Shown one piece after another: positions 20,500-30,143 of a stretch of 64,000 nucleotides of DNA. Where the stretch lies: assembly GCA_012845835.1 (NCBI GenBank), contig JABAKD010000002.1, positions 7,868,603-7,932,602 of the forward strand, read 5' to 3'. A program made the position numbers and the translations under genes. Position 1 is the stretch's first letter. The number at the start of each line of letters is the position of its first letter. This stretch comes from Undaria pinnatifida (Eukaryota; Sar; Phaeophyceae; Laminariales; Alariaceae). The notes beneath the pieces were generated by a model, which saw only the letters and a program-made list of their open reading frames with translations, was not told where the DNA came from and ran no database searches.

Positions 20500-20935
20500 T
20501 CAGTCTCTATTAAATAATAGCACGACCGACTCTTTACCTCACCGACAACAAGGCCCTAGGCGAATTGATACACGAAGCGTGGCTAACCATTTCGTTCCGC
20601 ATCCACATCGCACAAGGTTAAACGTTCAAGCACGGCCGCGAAGGCACAGGGGGTTCATACAGCAAGACTAAGGGGCTACTACAAACACAGGCCACCCTTT
20701 GCGGGTTTCTCTACCGTGGGCAGGTTCCACCTTGGTCACTCACTTACACTAGATAAGCTCTTGTGTTAGTTCCACACACGCCACGGACGAACTGAACAGC
20801 GTAGGGGAATACCACAACATTCACTCGCGCGAGTGCCCTCGACACACTGCGGAGAACGTTACCCCCAAAACTGACTTCCATAGCGCAAGGCGTGGTCCCT
20901 GAACGTGACCTCCCTGGACCGTAGCAAGGCTACAG
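20500..20935 (-). mobile_element. Degraded family B material
   Basis: AATAGCACGACCGACTCTTT, ACCTCACCGACAACAAGG and AGCGTGGCTAACCATTTCG match the left part of B copies in minus orientation. CACTCGCGCGAGTGCCC near 20823 matches the right subterminal palindrome. The two are too far apart for one intact element, so a fragment or a second insertion lies between. Confidence 0.45.
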
Positions 20936-21099
20936 AAGAGGGGGGTACTAGGGGTACTCCCGGTTGGGGCGCAAGATTAGGGCAACTCCCGCGAGAGCTT
21001 TTCTTTGTACCTCATTCAAGAACAAACTTGCAAAAAAAAAGGCTTCGTGTGGCTGTTGCCCGCAGGTATCTATGATGTATCGGTTTTTATTTGTGTTAG

Positions 21100-21279
21100 G
21101 GCTCGAGAAACATCAAGAATGCCTACATATCGGAAGTAAACTCGTGGAAGATATCCCACGAGACGGGCCCCGACTCACCAGCAAAGCTGCCCATTGGCGC
21201 GTACGTGCTGAAGCCAGGATCCGGTTGGAACCTTACACAAAATCCAGCGTTCGGGTACATGGGGGGCATGGTTGTTCAA
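21100..21279 (+). CDS. Coding exon, unrecognised protein
   Basis: A 180-nt exon of exactly 60 codons, phase 0 at both ends. The acceptor is TTTTTATTTGTGTTAG and the donor is CAA/GTAAGT. It encodes GSRNIKNAYISEVNSWKISH, then ETGPDSPAKLPIGAYVLKPG and SGWNLTQNPAFGYMGGMVVQ, a well-mixed sequence. A diverged relative of its second half lies at 26780-26866. The next compatible exon is 21939-22253 in the same phase. Two miniature elements, A and B, sit in the intervening intron. This is among the better protein-coding candidates in the window, though no family is recognised. Confidence 0.48.
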
Positions 21280-21314
21280 GTAAGTGGTTGTTCGTTTGGA
21301 CGGTGTGTCGGAAA

Positions 21315-21616
21315 GACGCGTGCTACGCTAGAGGTGCACCACTTTTTTTCCTGAGGCTTCCTAAATTCGGGTGCTTAATAGGACCTCTCCCGAAAACTGA
21401 TCTGGAGGAAAATGAAACCGCTACCGGATAAGACTCCATATATATGGCCTAGGGTACACAACGGGAATCACGAGAAGAAGGCCGATTATTTATTTATTTT
21501 CCGACGATAGTATTAGTATAGTATTAGTATAGTATTATTAGTAGATTAACGAGCCCTGTCATTCAGAAAAATGTTTTCGCCAAAAAAAGGTCTACCTCTA
21601 TCGCGCAGTATGCGTC
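21315..21616 (+). mobile_element. Family A TIR element with internal expansion
   Basis: Starts GACGCGTGCTACGCTAGAGG and ends ACCTCTATCGCGCAGTATGCGTC. It has the family interior, plus a GTATTAGTATAGTATTAGTA repeat inserted near 21510-21540 that makes it longer (302 bp) than its relatives. Confidence 0.75.
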
Positions 21617-21680
21617 GTTTTCAACACCGAAAGTATAATGGTTTGTGCGCGCTAAAGAAAGTTCTTTACCCCGGACCCAG

Positions 21681-21936
21681 GCTACGGTAGGGGGGCCCCT
21701 TTTTGGGCCTTGAAATTCAGTGGCTAGGGGTCACTCGCGCGAGTAACCCCTTTGTTATTTTGGGATCTTACGTTTTCTTCATGTTTTATATTTGACGAAA
21801 TCGATCCGCAATGCTAAGCTAATCTAAGCTGCTCCAAAACAAGTGTCTAAACCATCTTCATCCGTGAGGTACAGAGTCACTCGTGCGAATGGCTCAGACA
21901 CACCAGTGAAAACGGGGGTACCCCCCCTACCGTAGC
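21681..21936 (+). mobile_element. Family B TIR element, intact
   Basis: Perfect-looking ends GCTACGGTAGGGGGGCCCC and GGGGTACCCCCCCTACCGTAGC. Subterminal palindromes are CACTCGCGCGAGTAACC on the left and GAGTCACTCGTGCGAATGG on the right. At 256 bp it is the cleanest B copy and defines the family. Confidence 0.85.
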
Positions 21937-21938
21937 AG

Positions 21939-22253
21939 ATCATTACGGCAGCTACTGCAGCTTCGGAAGCTGCACTGTTTGATGCGGCGACCGGACAGGG
22001 AGATATGGCGGGTGTTCGTGTTCCGAGCCTCGGCGCAGAAGGAATTTCGACACTGCTCGTACTGCCGGCGCGATCTTACCTTTCAATTAAACCTGCTATA
22101 ATAATAGACGGTCGGCAACACCGCGCTTGTTTTGTTTGTGGCCTTCGCTACACTGTACCTGCCCCCCGAATCTGCCGGTCCAGAAATCCACCACAAAAAG
22201 TTTCCGTGCTGGTCCCAGAGGGTCTAGATATGTGCAAGCCCCTTTGTAAATAA
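21939..22253 (+). CDS. Possible terminal exon following 21100-21279
   Basis: Open from the last bases of a family B element, where TACCGTAGCAG provides the acceptor AG. It continues for 104 codons to a TAA. The phase is 0, agreeing with the exon ending at 21279. The peptide starts IITAATAASEAALFDAATGQ and includes CFVCGLRYTVPAPRICRSRN and an end DMCKPLCK. The two CxxC/CxxxC pairs could bind metal, but the spacing fits no domain I know. If the splice is real, an inserted miniature element supplies the 3' splice site. The first ATG in frame is at 22005, allowing a stand-alone 82-aa protein instead. Confidence 0.36.
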   Translation: MITAATAASEAALFDAATGQGDMAGVRVPSLGAEGISTLLVLPARSYLSIKPAIIIDGRQHRACFVCGLRYTVPAPRICRSRNPPQKVSVLVPEGLDMCKPLCK

Positions 22254-22654
22254 GCCGCGATACAGAGACGCTATATACCGTAAATGCAGTAGAAGACTTG
22301 ATAATGCATTGACAAAACGCACGGGATGCGGAACGCGAAACATTTCACAGGGCATCAAAACCAGAACGTTGTACGAGAGAAGGGAGGAAACCAACAACAT
22401 AGAACGATCAACGAGAAGCACGTAAACAGGTTTACTTGGCCCGTGGTTCAACGTACACAAGCCAGCAAACCAGACGCTTTGCAGAAGAGAAATAAAAATA
22501 TGCTGAGAGAGAACAAATAAACTGAATGGAACGATACGTAGTGAGAAGAAATAAGGGAAGGAAAGTTTGGCTAAATCAAAGCGGAGCATACACATTTGAT
22601 CAAACCCTGAACCTGGCAGAAGAGACAGAGGAATAAGGAAATAGAAAGGAAAAT

Positions 22655-22692
22655 GAAACATATTTAGGGGGGGGGCGGGGGGGGGGGGGGGA
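22655..22692 (+). repeat. Poly-G run
   Basis: GGGGGGGGGCGGGG followed by a longer G run. It is isolated from the G family and may be a homopolymer expansion. Confidence 0.6.
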
Positions 22693-23310
22693 TACTTAAT
22701 CAATCCTATTTCAAGGCAGTCAATGTTTTTTTGCGGTGGAGGGAGGCACTATCTATCAACAAAAAATAGGGGAAAATATTTGGGCTGTTAATGACGTTAT
22801 CCATGGACCCGTTGGACGATGTATCTCACCTCTGATCCTTTCGTCATTGGAGCGAAGTAAGAGGGGACAAGGTAGCGATGGTTCGGAGACGAGAACGACT
22901 CCCACGGCGTGTACCAAATTTCTCGACTGCACTCCAAGGTGCGGTTGTTGCGCCTGCGGTGCGTGCGTGAAATATAAAGAAAGGTAGGAGCATAGAAAGG
23001 AAGATAAGAAGTCGATCAGAAGAAAAACGTGCTGCACAGCAAGAGGAGGAGGAGACCGGTCATCATGTTGGGCGTACCAAGAGAAGTTTTGGCGTTATCC
23101 TGTTGGATACATAGTACATGCTGTTACACGCTACAAGGAAAGGGAGCGCGTTCATGTTCTGAGGGTCTTCGCGTGAGCAGCTCTACCCGACATTAAGAAG
23201 GAACGAGAGCATTTGCAACCCATTGGATAACCCCACGACCTTGACATTGGACGAACATGCCTTTGAATTCATTGGTATTTAAAACCATACTGGGTATATC
23301 ATACAAAGGT

Positions 23311-23480
23311 TAAAGTGCACTCCAGATGTGATATCGAAGATTTTGTCGAAACCTCTTTACTTTGCAAGAGCTGTGCGTGATACTCCGATCGCGCTTATTA
23401 CTGAGTGTGTGTCCTCATTAAGAATATAGGCCGGTGACTCCTATCAGAACTAGCGTGCATCTGGGTCAAGAGGGTGATGG
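23311..23480 (+). repeat. Family G fragment, inner module only
   Basis: GTGCACTCCAGATGTGATAT, CGAAGATTTTGTCGAAACC, GTGATACTCCGATCGCGC and GTGTGTCCTCATTAAG reproduce the first ~150 bp of family G (compare 30144). It ends after GGGTCAAGAGGGTGATG without the G-run modules. Confidence 0.65.
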
Positions 23481-24825
23481 GTATAGCATGCTATCATATT
23501 TGCAGTTGATGATCCCGTGAGCCAGAAAGAGGTACACCGCAATTTGCTACCGCGGATACAGCAAACGTCCGTGGGAAACCGCCTGCTGGTTTTGGAAACA
23601 GACTTCGTGCTGGAAGGAGAATTGCTGCAGTCGCAGCAAACCGGTTAATATCTACCGGGTAGGGGTTTGGGGTTCAACATATTAACGGTCTGGGGGTGTC
23701 GAGGTCAAGCATGGCTTGGATATCAAAATGTCACAGTGCAAGGAGGCGTTCAGTCCAAGCGGGACACCGCGGCCACCCAAACAAAAAGGCTCTACGACAC
23801 CAATGCAACAATGCACGAGCTAGCGGTCATTTCTGGGCGCGGCAAGGCCACCTTGGTCAAACTGCTCCAAACTTTATTTCAGGAGGGGGGAGCAAACCAA
23901 GGGGGGGCAAACCGCAGTCTTCTACCATGAATGACGCCAATATACTAGGCTTAGGGCGGGGATAAACACAAGTGTCGAGCGCTACAGTAACTGTAGGGGA
24001 CCGGACATTGCTGGCCTTAACACATTCAGGTTAGTGTAAGGGGCGGTCAGTGCCGGGGTCAAGCGGTTATGTTTCAGCTTACGATACCATTTTGGAGCGC
24101 TAGGCAGCGGCCGGTCAAGTTGTCAATGTTGTGTTCGATGCGACCAGCGATTAGAGCGGATTTTTGGCTCACACAATTTTCCAATGATGGGGCCCCTTAG
24201 TCTGTTGACAAAATCGTCGGAATTTCAGTATTGTCTTGAAACTACGTTGCGTACGCGAATAATCCTCGGAATTTCAGTATTGTTTCGAACTACGTTTGTT
24301 GTATACCTAGACCATGGAGTTGTGCATCGTCTACATAGCACTACTTTTTTTTTTTTCCGAATCATTCATGTTTTGGGTGCAGTACAGTCTAGTCTAGTGT
24401 AAATATCAGCTCTTCTCAAGGACGGAAGGGTCCTCAGAAAGGAAGGGATGCGGCCCCATACACAGAACTACTGCACAGTAAGAGCAAGCGTTCTTGATCT
24501 CGACCTTGTCGGCGGTCGAAGGAAAAAGAGGGTCGGGAGAAAAAAAAGCTTACTTTAGATTGCAGCATCGACCACGCGAAGCAAGCCCTGCCCGATGGAT
24601 TGGACTAGGGAATTGTGTGACCGAACTGCGATACTTGTAAGCAGCCGTGCGGCACGCGTTCGGCACGGCGATACTACAACAACAGTAGTAGTAATAGCAA
24701 TACTGCACGCTCTCCGTAGATTGTTGACGAAAGCTTGCAAGCAAAGCGCCATTTATTTGTGGGTCCGATACACGGAACCCGATGGGAGAGACTATAAAAA
24801 CCAGAAGCCATGGTAAACGTTCAAG
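23481..24825. other. Sparse region, no supported gene
   Basis: There are short frames in both directions (the longest about 99 codons). A G-rich patch lies at 23885-23910. A diverged element remnant with CCATGGAGTTGTGCATCGTC lies at 24310. No splice-framed protein-like exon stood out. Confidence 0.4.
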
Positions 24826-25100
24826 GCTACGGTGTTGTTGTAGTAGCATGCCCCCTTTCGCACTGCCGGACTTGACGCACTACTGATGGCACGAGTGACT
24901 CTGCACCTCACCCACAAAGAGTCTTTACGCGATTCGTTTCGCGTAGCGTGGCTAAACATTCCAATGCGGGTTCCTGTCGCAAAAAAATATGAACCGCAAT
25001 GCGGGTTTCTGTCGCAAAAAATATGAACCGCACGAATTATTAAGACCACGAAAGGAACAGGGCGGTCCCTTACGCGAGTGCCCCTCCCCCGAGCCGCAGC
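24826..25100 (-). mobile_element. Family B TIR element, internally rearranged
   Basis: Starts GCTACGGTGTTGTTG and ends CCCCCGAGCCGCAGC. CACGAGTGACTCTGCACCTC and the interior CGATTCGTTTCGCGTAGCGT match 10051-10339. A 46-bp segment, CAATGCGGGTT and following, is tandemly duplicated inside. Confidence 0.6.
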
Positions 25101-26060
25101 AAAATACAGTGATCCCCCTGCCATTCAAGTAGTTTTAGTCAAACGCAACCCCCCCACCCCCCCAAAAAAAAGCAGGGCTTTTCAAGGGTCAGGTCGAGTC
25201 AGGGCAACCCGTCCCGACCCGCGAGATTAAAAAACCCCCTGGCCCGACCCTACCCGTCCCGTGATGTTTCCAACACCTCTTGATCCGACGCCACTCGACC
25301 CGCCAGATTTGATAACCTCCTGACATGATCCGCGGGTCGGGCCGTGACCATTGAAAATAAATGGAAAAAACTGCGCCTATGTTTTCTGACCATATTTGGG
25401 ATCTGGCACTGGTTACCAAAGTATGTTCTTTCGTAGTAGTTGTAGTGTACGGGGCCAGTCGTCCAACGGGCCAAAAATATGTTGGACATAGTACAACAAT
25501 TATAGAGTAGGGGACGGTCAGTCAAGCGGTCAAACCGCCGTCTCCTACCACATCTCTACCGACAAGAGAGCGCAAAAAAAAGTATCCCCCGCAGAGATGG
25601 CAATACCGGTGTGAGCATACACTGTTCAGTAAAATGGATTTCGAGTACGTTGTGCAGGCCAGTAGATTTTATCGAAGGAACGCTGATATTTAGTCGATCT
25701 TACAGCCGCCTCATTTGCGTGGTCGGTGCGACCGTGTTTACTCCACACACCTCCATCAACAAGAACCGTATACCCTAACCCAACCATGTATCATGCTCTT
25801 AAGGTATGTGTTACACGCGAGAAAAACACCGCTGTGTCCGCCACGACAGAGGGGTCCAATGCACGGAATCGCGAACATTCCTCCCTCGGCACGAGTTTAT
25901 CGGAGGCCTAATGAAGGTGCAGACGAGACACGGAATGTTGAGTTAGACCACCAGGGTGCCATTTGTTTTCTGGCTATTATATTTTGGCAGTAATCGAGAT
26001 GGGGATTGAGTTAGATCATAATGTGCGGAGTTGAGAACCTTAACTCCGCGCAAGGGGAAC
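25101..26060. other. Mostly unassigned, with a GGGACGGG-rich patch
   Basis: 25190-25350 is rich in GACCCG/CGGGTC words (imperfect inverted repeats). At 25726-25911 a frame contains TVYPNPTMYHALK next to an AAG/GTATGTG donor-like site; this is weak evidence for an exon and is not called. Confidence 0.35.
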
Positions 26061-26236
26061 GATAGCACGTAGTGTGCATATGTCAAAGCACCCACGAGGC
26101 AGCGCAGCATAATGTTCCATTGTTGTCTCTGGAAGTTGCCACACCAGAGAACGGATACATACGCCCATTCGAAGCTGAAATCCGATGCGCAAGAAAGTAC
26201 ACACAAGGCGCGGAAGCCTGCCCCGCAAGTGGTTCT

Positions 26237-26560
26237 CAGCAGGATGCGGCTCACCCTTCGTGCGACTCACCGAACACTACACGGTGCTTCGCGCTTGGTG
26301 CACGCTATGTCCTGCCTGGCCGGTGAAAACACCCACATGCACCGTCCCGGCATTGCAGAGGATGCGAGGGGCTACGGCTGTGCATAAAACGAGTACAGCC
26401 CCCCACCCCCTCCCACCCGCCCATCAAAACGTCGGTGAAAACTCGACGTGCTCCGTCCCGGCGTCGTAGGGATGCGAGGGACTACGGCTATGCATGAAAC
26501 GAGTACCCCCCCCACACCACCAAAAATGTTGTTGCCACCTTCCCCCCCCCCCCCCCATCC
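26237..26560 (+). repeat. Dispersed repeat R, with partial second copy
   Basis: CACCCTTCGTGCGACTCACC, ACGGTGCTTCGCGCTTGGTG and CCGTCCCGGCA match 3225-3340. The part from GGTGAAAAC to the C-run occurs twice (26320-26415 and 26430-26515), so the 3' part is tandemly duplicated here. Confidence 0.65.
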
Positions 26561-26779
26561 ATACACCCACCTGCCAAATCCACCCACCAAAAACATTATC
26601 TCGTTGGTATCTTGTTGTTCTCACATTAGCTCATCGTCATCTCCTATATAGTCCATACTCATGAGACAACAGGACTCAACAACACCCTTGGAACCGAAGG
26701 ATTCCCCAGCAAAAAAACCAAACCAAACAAAAAAATACATACTAGGCACTGAAGTATATCGTAGCTGAAGCGATAATGC

Positions 26780-26941
26780 TCACCAGCATAGATATCCATC
26801 CTCGTGGACGTGCTGAAGCCAGGACCCGGCGGGAGCCTTGCCACAGTCCTTCTGCGCGGCATTCTCCTTGTCGTTCATGTTTCTCTTCTTGGTTTCTCCT
26901 TTCAGAACGCAGATAGAGCGGCAAAACAAGAGTCAAGCACC
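26780..26941 (+). pseudogene. Diverged relative of the 21.1-kb exon, plus a micro-exon signal
   Basis: CACCAGCATAGATATCCAT, then ACGTGCTGAAGCCAGGACCC aligns with CACCAGCAAAGCTGCCCAT, ACGTGCTGAAGCCAGGATCC in the exon at 21100-21279, at roughly 70 percent over 80 bp. The frame is not kept. Directly downstream, a pyrimidine tract ending TTTCTCCTTTCAG, a 37-nt segment and a CCG/GTGAGTGC donor form a good micro-exon pattern (26905-26941). Confidence 0.35.
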
Positions 26942-27082
26942 GGTGAGTGCTGTCCCTCTATGGTTTGAGCGCGCCTACGCATAACACGGTAGATAGGGTG
27001 GGGTAGTAGAACTACGCGACAAAAACACGTCTAACTGGCGGGGGGTTCAATTTGAGGAACTACTCAATATCGTTGACCCCCG

Positions 27083-27090
27083 GTTGTTGC

Positions 27091-27159
<69 letters not shown>

Positions 27160-27270
27160 GGTTGTTGTTGTGGTTGTTGTTGCTGTTGTTGTTGTTGTTG
27201 TTGTTGTTGCTGTTGTTGTTGTTGTTGTTGTTGCTGCTGTCGTTGTTGTTGTTGTTGTTGCTGTTGCTGT
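27083..27270 (+). repeat. TTG trinucleotide microsatellite
   Basis: About 190 bp of nearly pure GTT/TTG with a few TTGC and GTTGTGG interruptions. The Cys, Leu or Asn runs predicted across it are artefacts. Confidence 0.95.
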
Positions 27271-27475
27271 TAACTGTTGCTGTTTGCTTCATTTTGGTCG
27301 TTTTTTGCTCTACACATACATACATGCTGAGGATTAAGATGGCATACATATCGGTAATCCGGTACTCGCTAAAATGAAAAGATGTGGGGAAAGGAAGTAC
27401 TGGTAGTAGCTTAAAATTAAAAACATCGCGAAAAGGAGAATGGGAAATGGTTGGCAGAGGGTCGTACGATAGTTT

Positions 27476-27709
27476 TTATTATTTTTTGTTATCCTCCGGC
27501 GGATGGAGCAAAAAAAGCTTAATTAACCCCTTTACAACTGGAAACCCGTTTCTGGGGACAAAATCACTTGAATTTAGTATGGGGAGGGGTTTGGGAGCTC
27601 AAAAGGGGTTAAGCTCACCACACTTTCACGCATGCATGTTCATGCATAGATGGATGTCGTGCGTGTCACTTTAACTCAATGGTATTCGCAATCCAGCGCT
27701 AGCTGGCGT
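27476..27709 (-). mobile_element. SINE-like retroposon interrupted by family F
   Basis: Read on the minus strand: CGCCAGCTAGCGCTGG, TGCGAATACCATTGAGTTAAA, a diverged middle, CGTGAAAGTGTGGTGAGCTT, then after the insertion AAGCTTTTTTT and GGAGGATAACAAAAAA. The parts flanking 27523-27612 join to give the uninterrupted SINE sequence seen at 38143-38275. Confidence 0.65.
27527..27608. mobile_element. Family F miniature element with TTAA target duplication
   Basis: An 82-bp insertion with inverted ends CCCCTTT and AAAAGGGG, flanked on both sides by TTAA. The empty site in the intact SINE copies is AAGCTTAAGC, with a single TTAA at exactly this point. TTAA duplication is typical of piggyBac-type transposition, though the ends do not otherwise prove that superfamily. 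Related fragments lie at 4690-4800, 5950-6040 and 6370-6400. Confidence 0.65.
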
Positions 27710-28112
27710 ATCCTACAATTTCTCCGTGGTAGCGACAGCGCGAGCTGTCCTCACCGGCGGTCACGCTTACTACTCCAGCGGCGCAAGCTGTTAGCAGCTG
27801 CCGTTCGTTGAATACGGGTGCGTGAGTACGTCGACCCGACCTGATCCTCGTTGGGAATCAGGTGCGTTGGAGATAGCCACCCGGAACGTGATCATTCTGG
27901 GTAGTGCGGGACTTACTTGCGCAAGCCCACCCACTAAACAAAACTCCCGGTCATAAGAAAATAGCCTGACGCCGGACTTTATCCAGTTACGGTCCAGTTC
28001 CCATACTCGATGTATATCGGAACGACATCTAGGCTATGTTGCCTGAGGGCAATAATATTGTCAAAGCCATGCGATTGTTCATCGGGTTAAACGTAACAGT
28101 TCTCTCGATGTC

Positions 28113-28330
28113 CTATAATAAGCCCCTACAACAAAGACCTATGACAATAAAGTAACGTTTTATGATAAAGTCCTACAATAAAGTCCTATTATAAGAAAGT
28201 CCTAAAATGAAATTTAGTCCTATATTAAAGTCCTCTAATAAAGTCCTGTTATAAGAAAGTCCTAGTACAATGAAGTCCTATACAATAAAGTCCTGTTTAG
28301 TCTCATAATAAAGTCCTATATTAAAGTACT
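28113..28330 (+). repeat. AATAAAGTCCTAT minisatellite, left block
   Basis: TAATAAAGTCCTATAATAAAG type units of 13-19 bp repeated about 15 times with variation. A second block at 28985-29165 uses the same unit, separated by a family G arm. Confidence 0.85.
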
Positions 28331-28980
28331 ACTGCGGAGTATTATACACTCTGCTGGAACCCCCCCCCCCCCCCCCCCCCCAACGCCCCGTCCTTCTCCA
28401 CCACCCGCACCATCGCCTAGACCTAGCACCACGCGTATAGCAAACCCCTACATCTATGCGACTAAATGTTCTGTTTAAAAAACCCTTTCGCCCCCCCCCC
28501 GCCACATCCCCCCCCCCCCACCCCCTCGAACGCTCCGCCCCCTCCTCACTGGTTGTACGACTTACAGGATAGGATTTATAGTTTCCACGCACAAATTGAG
28601 CTGCCCCGCCCCGCCCCCACCCCCACCCCCCCCGCTCCCTCTTGATCAAACCCAGGCTCCCGCGTCCTTATTAAATCCGCCCTCCCCTCACCGGTTATTC
28701 GACTTACAGGATTCACTTGATAAACTGATGCATTTCCTTCCACAGCTGTCAGATTTTGTCCTCCTCAAAAACGGGTTTTATAGTTTCCGCGCGCAGACTG
28801 ACTAACATCACCCTGTTGACCCTGATAGCTACACTGTAGTTGCAAGGGGAGTCGCCGACCTATATCCTTAATGAGGACACACAACCCGTAATACGCGCGA
28901 TCGGAGTATCACACACAGCTTGAAAGATGAGTTTCGACAAAATCTTCGATCTCACAACTGGAGTGTATTTTTAATTTTAC
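28331..28980 (-). repeat. Family G arm, left member of inverted pair 1
   Basis: Read from 28980 downwards: AAAATACACTCCAGTTGTGA, AACTATAAAACCCG type TATA-like block, CCGGTGAGGGGAGGGCGGA, a G run, GCTCAATTTGTGCGTGGAAA, another G run, then GCTATACGCGTGGTGCTAGG and a final G run. It is nearly identical over its first ~330 bp to 30144-30490. It sits inside the AATAAAGTCC minisatellite, which helps define its edges. Confidence 0.75.
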
Positions 28981-28984
28981 AATA

Positions 28985-29165
28985 ATACAAAGTCCTGTAA
29001 TAAAGTCCTATAATTAAGTTCGATAATTAAGTGATATCATAAAGTCATATGGTCAAGTCCTATAATAACGTACTATAATAAAGTCCTGCCAGGTATAATA
29101 AAGTCCTTTAATAAAGTCCTATAATAGAGTCCTATAATAAAGTCCTATAATAAACTAAAGTCCTA
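28985..29165 (+). repeat. AATAAAGTCCTAT minisatellite, right block
   Basis: Same 13-19 bp unit as 28113-28330, about 12 copies. Confidence 0.85.
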
Positions 29166-29394
29166 TCAAATGCCTGCCTCGACGGAGACGAGGTATAGGT
29201 ATCCTGTCTTTGGTTTCTCAATTCGAGCATGAAGGGGGGGTACAAACAATAACGTCGTCATAAGTCGACGCCCGTCTGCCCGTCTCGACGGAGACTGGGT
29301 AAGTATTATGCGTCTATCTTCTCACTTTTTATTACCGGTGAAATACTGTCCAACGCCTGACTCGACGGAGTACCAGGTAGACATTCTGTATTTC

Positions 29395-29721
29395 TTACAT
29401 ATTTGGCTTGTCACCTGCAGAACCAGGGCGCTGTATACTATCTGCGTAATAATATATTTCAGCCCACTCCTTTCGGTTTGTCGCTGGGATGTGACCGACA
29501 ACCAAAACCAGATTCTCGTCAAGCACGTCCGGAGAAATAGACACAAACGACAGGCCGTTTCGCCGGCTCGGGCGAGGGGCTGTGGGATCAAACATTTTGA
29601 TAGACGTACCGGTGTGCTGCGACCCCCCGTGGTGATCTCCGCCTCCCTGAGGACGACGTCCAGCCCGCTTTCCAACTTCCGCTCCAGCCGGAGAACTATC
29701 AGAAATATCACGAGAGCCGAC
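29395..29721 (-). CDS. Possible terminal exon inside inverted pair 1
   Basis: The minus strand is open for 108 codons after a GCATTAG acceptor-like site. The first part is Gly/Arg/His-rich; the second reads NGLSFVSISPDVLDENLVLV and VGHIPATNRKEWAEIYYYAD, which is convincingly protein-like, then ends with TAA. The other minus frame (143 codons) and the plus frame (217 codons) overlap it but are Arg/Leu/Ser-biased. A second minus segment at 29931-30128 (65 codons, ATG-initiated, ending in GEGYDLREPKAA) could be an upstream exon. Function is unknown. Its position between inverted G arms raises the possibility that it belongs to a mobile element. Confidence 0.33.
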   Translation of the reverse strand, partial: VGSRDISDSSPAGAEVGKRAGRRPQGGGDHHGGSQHTGTSIKMFDPTAPRPSRRNGLSFVSISPDVLDENLVLVVGHIPATNRKEWAEIYYYADSIQRPGSAGDKPNM

Positions 29722-30143
29722 CTAATGCTGGGTCGCTGGCCGGCTACTAACACTTGCCTCTTCTCTGGTCGTACAGCCTACACGGTACCGTCCCTTGCCC
29801 TCCGACGTGCGGGCTTACCTAGCTGCGCGAGTCAACCGAAGAGTGATGGCCACCAACTACCGTGTGGTGGACCGTTACCAGAGCATGGAACAACAACCCT
29901 GAATTCTTTCGCGTCCAAACAAGCCACGGGTTACGCCGCCTTCGGTTCCCGAAGGTCATAACCCTCTCCAATAAGCACAGACCTCAAGCGCGGAATCTTA
30001 CAACTGTCTCGGTGCACTCCGGTACCGTAAGAGGTGACCGTCGCACATGTAATAGCATGCAGTGCAAAAAGAGTACGAGTGCACCTCATCCTACTTTCTG
30101 GCGTTCGAGTTCGGGTGTATACGTCCATCTAACCCATATTCTA

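Noticed and set aside
27052-27377. Poly-Cys, poly-Leu and poly-Asn proteins
   Set aside because: They are frames of the TTG microsatellite.
28113-29165. CRISPR-like array
   Set aside because: The AATAAAGTCC units are contiguous and variable, without unique spacers of constant length, and the host is eukaryotic.
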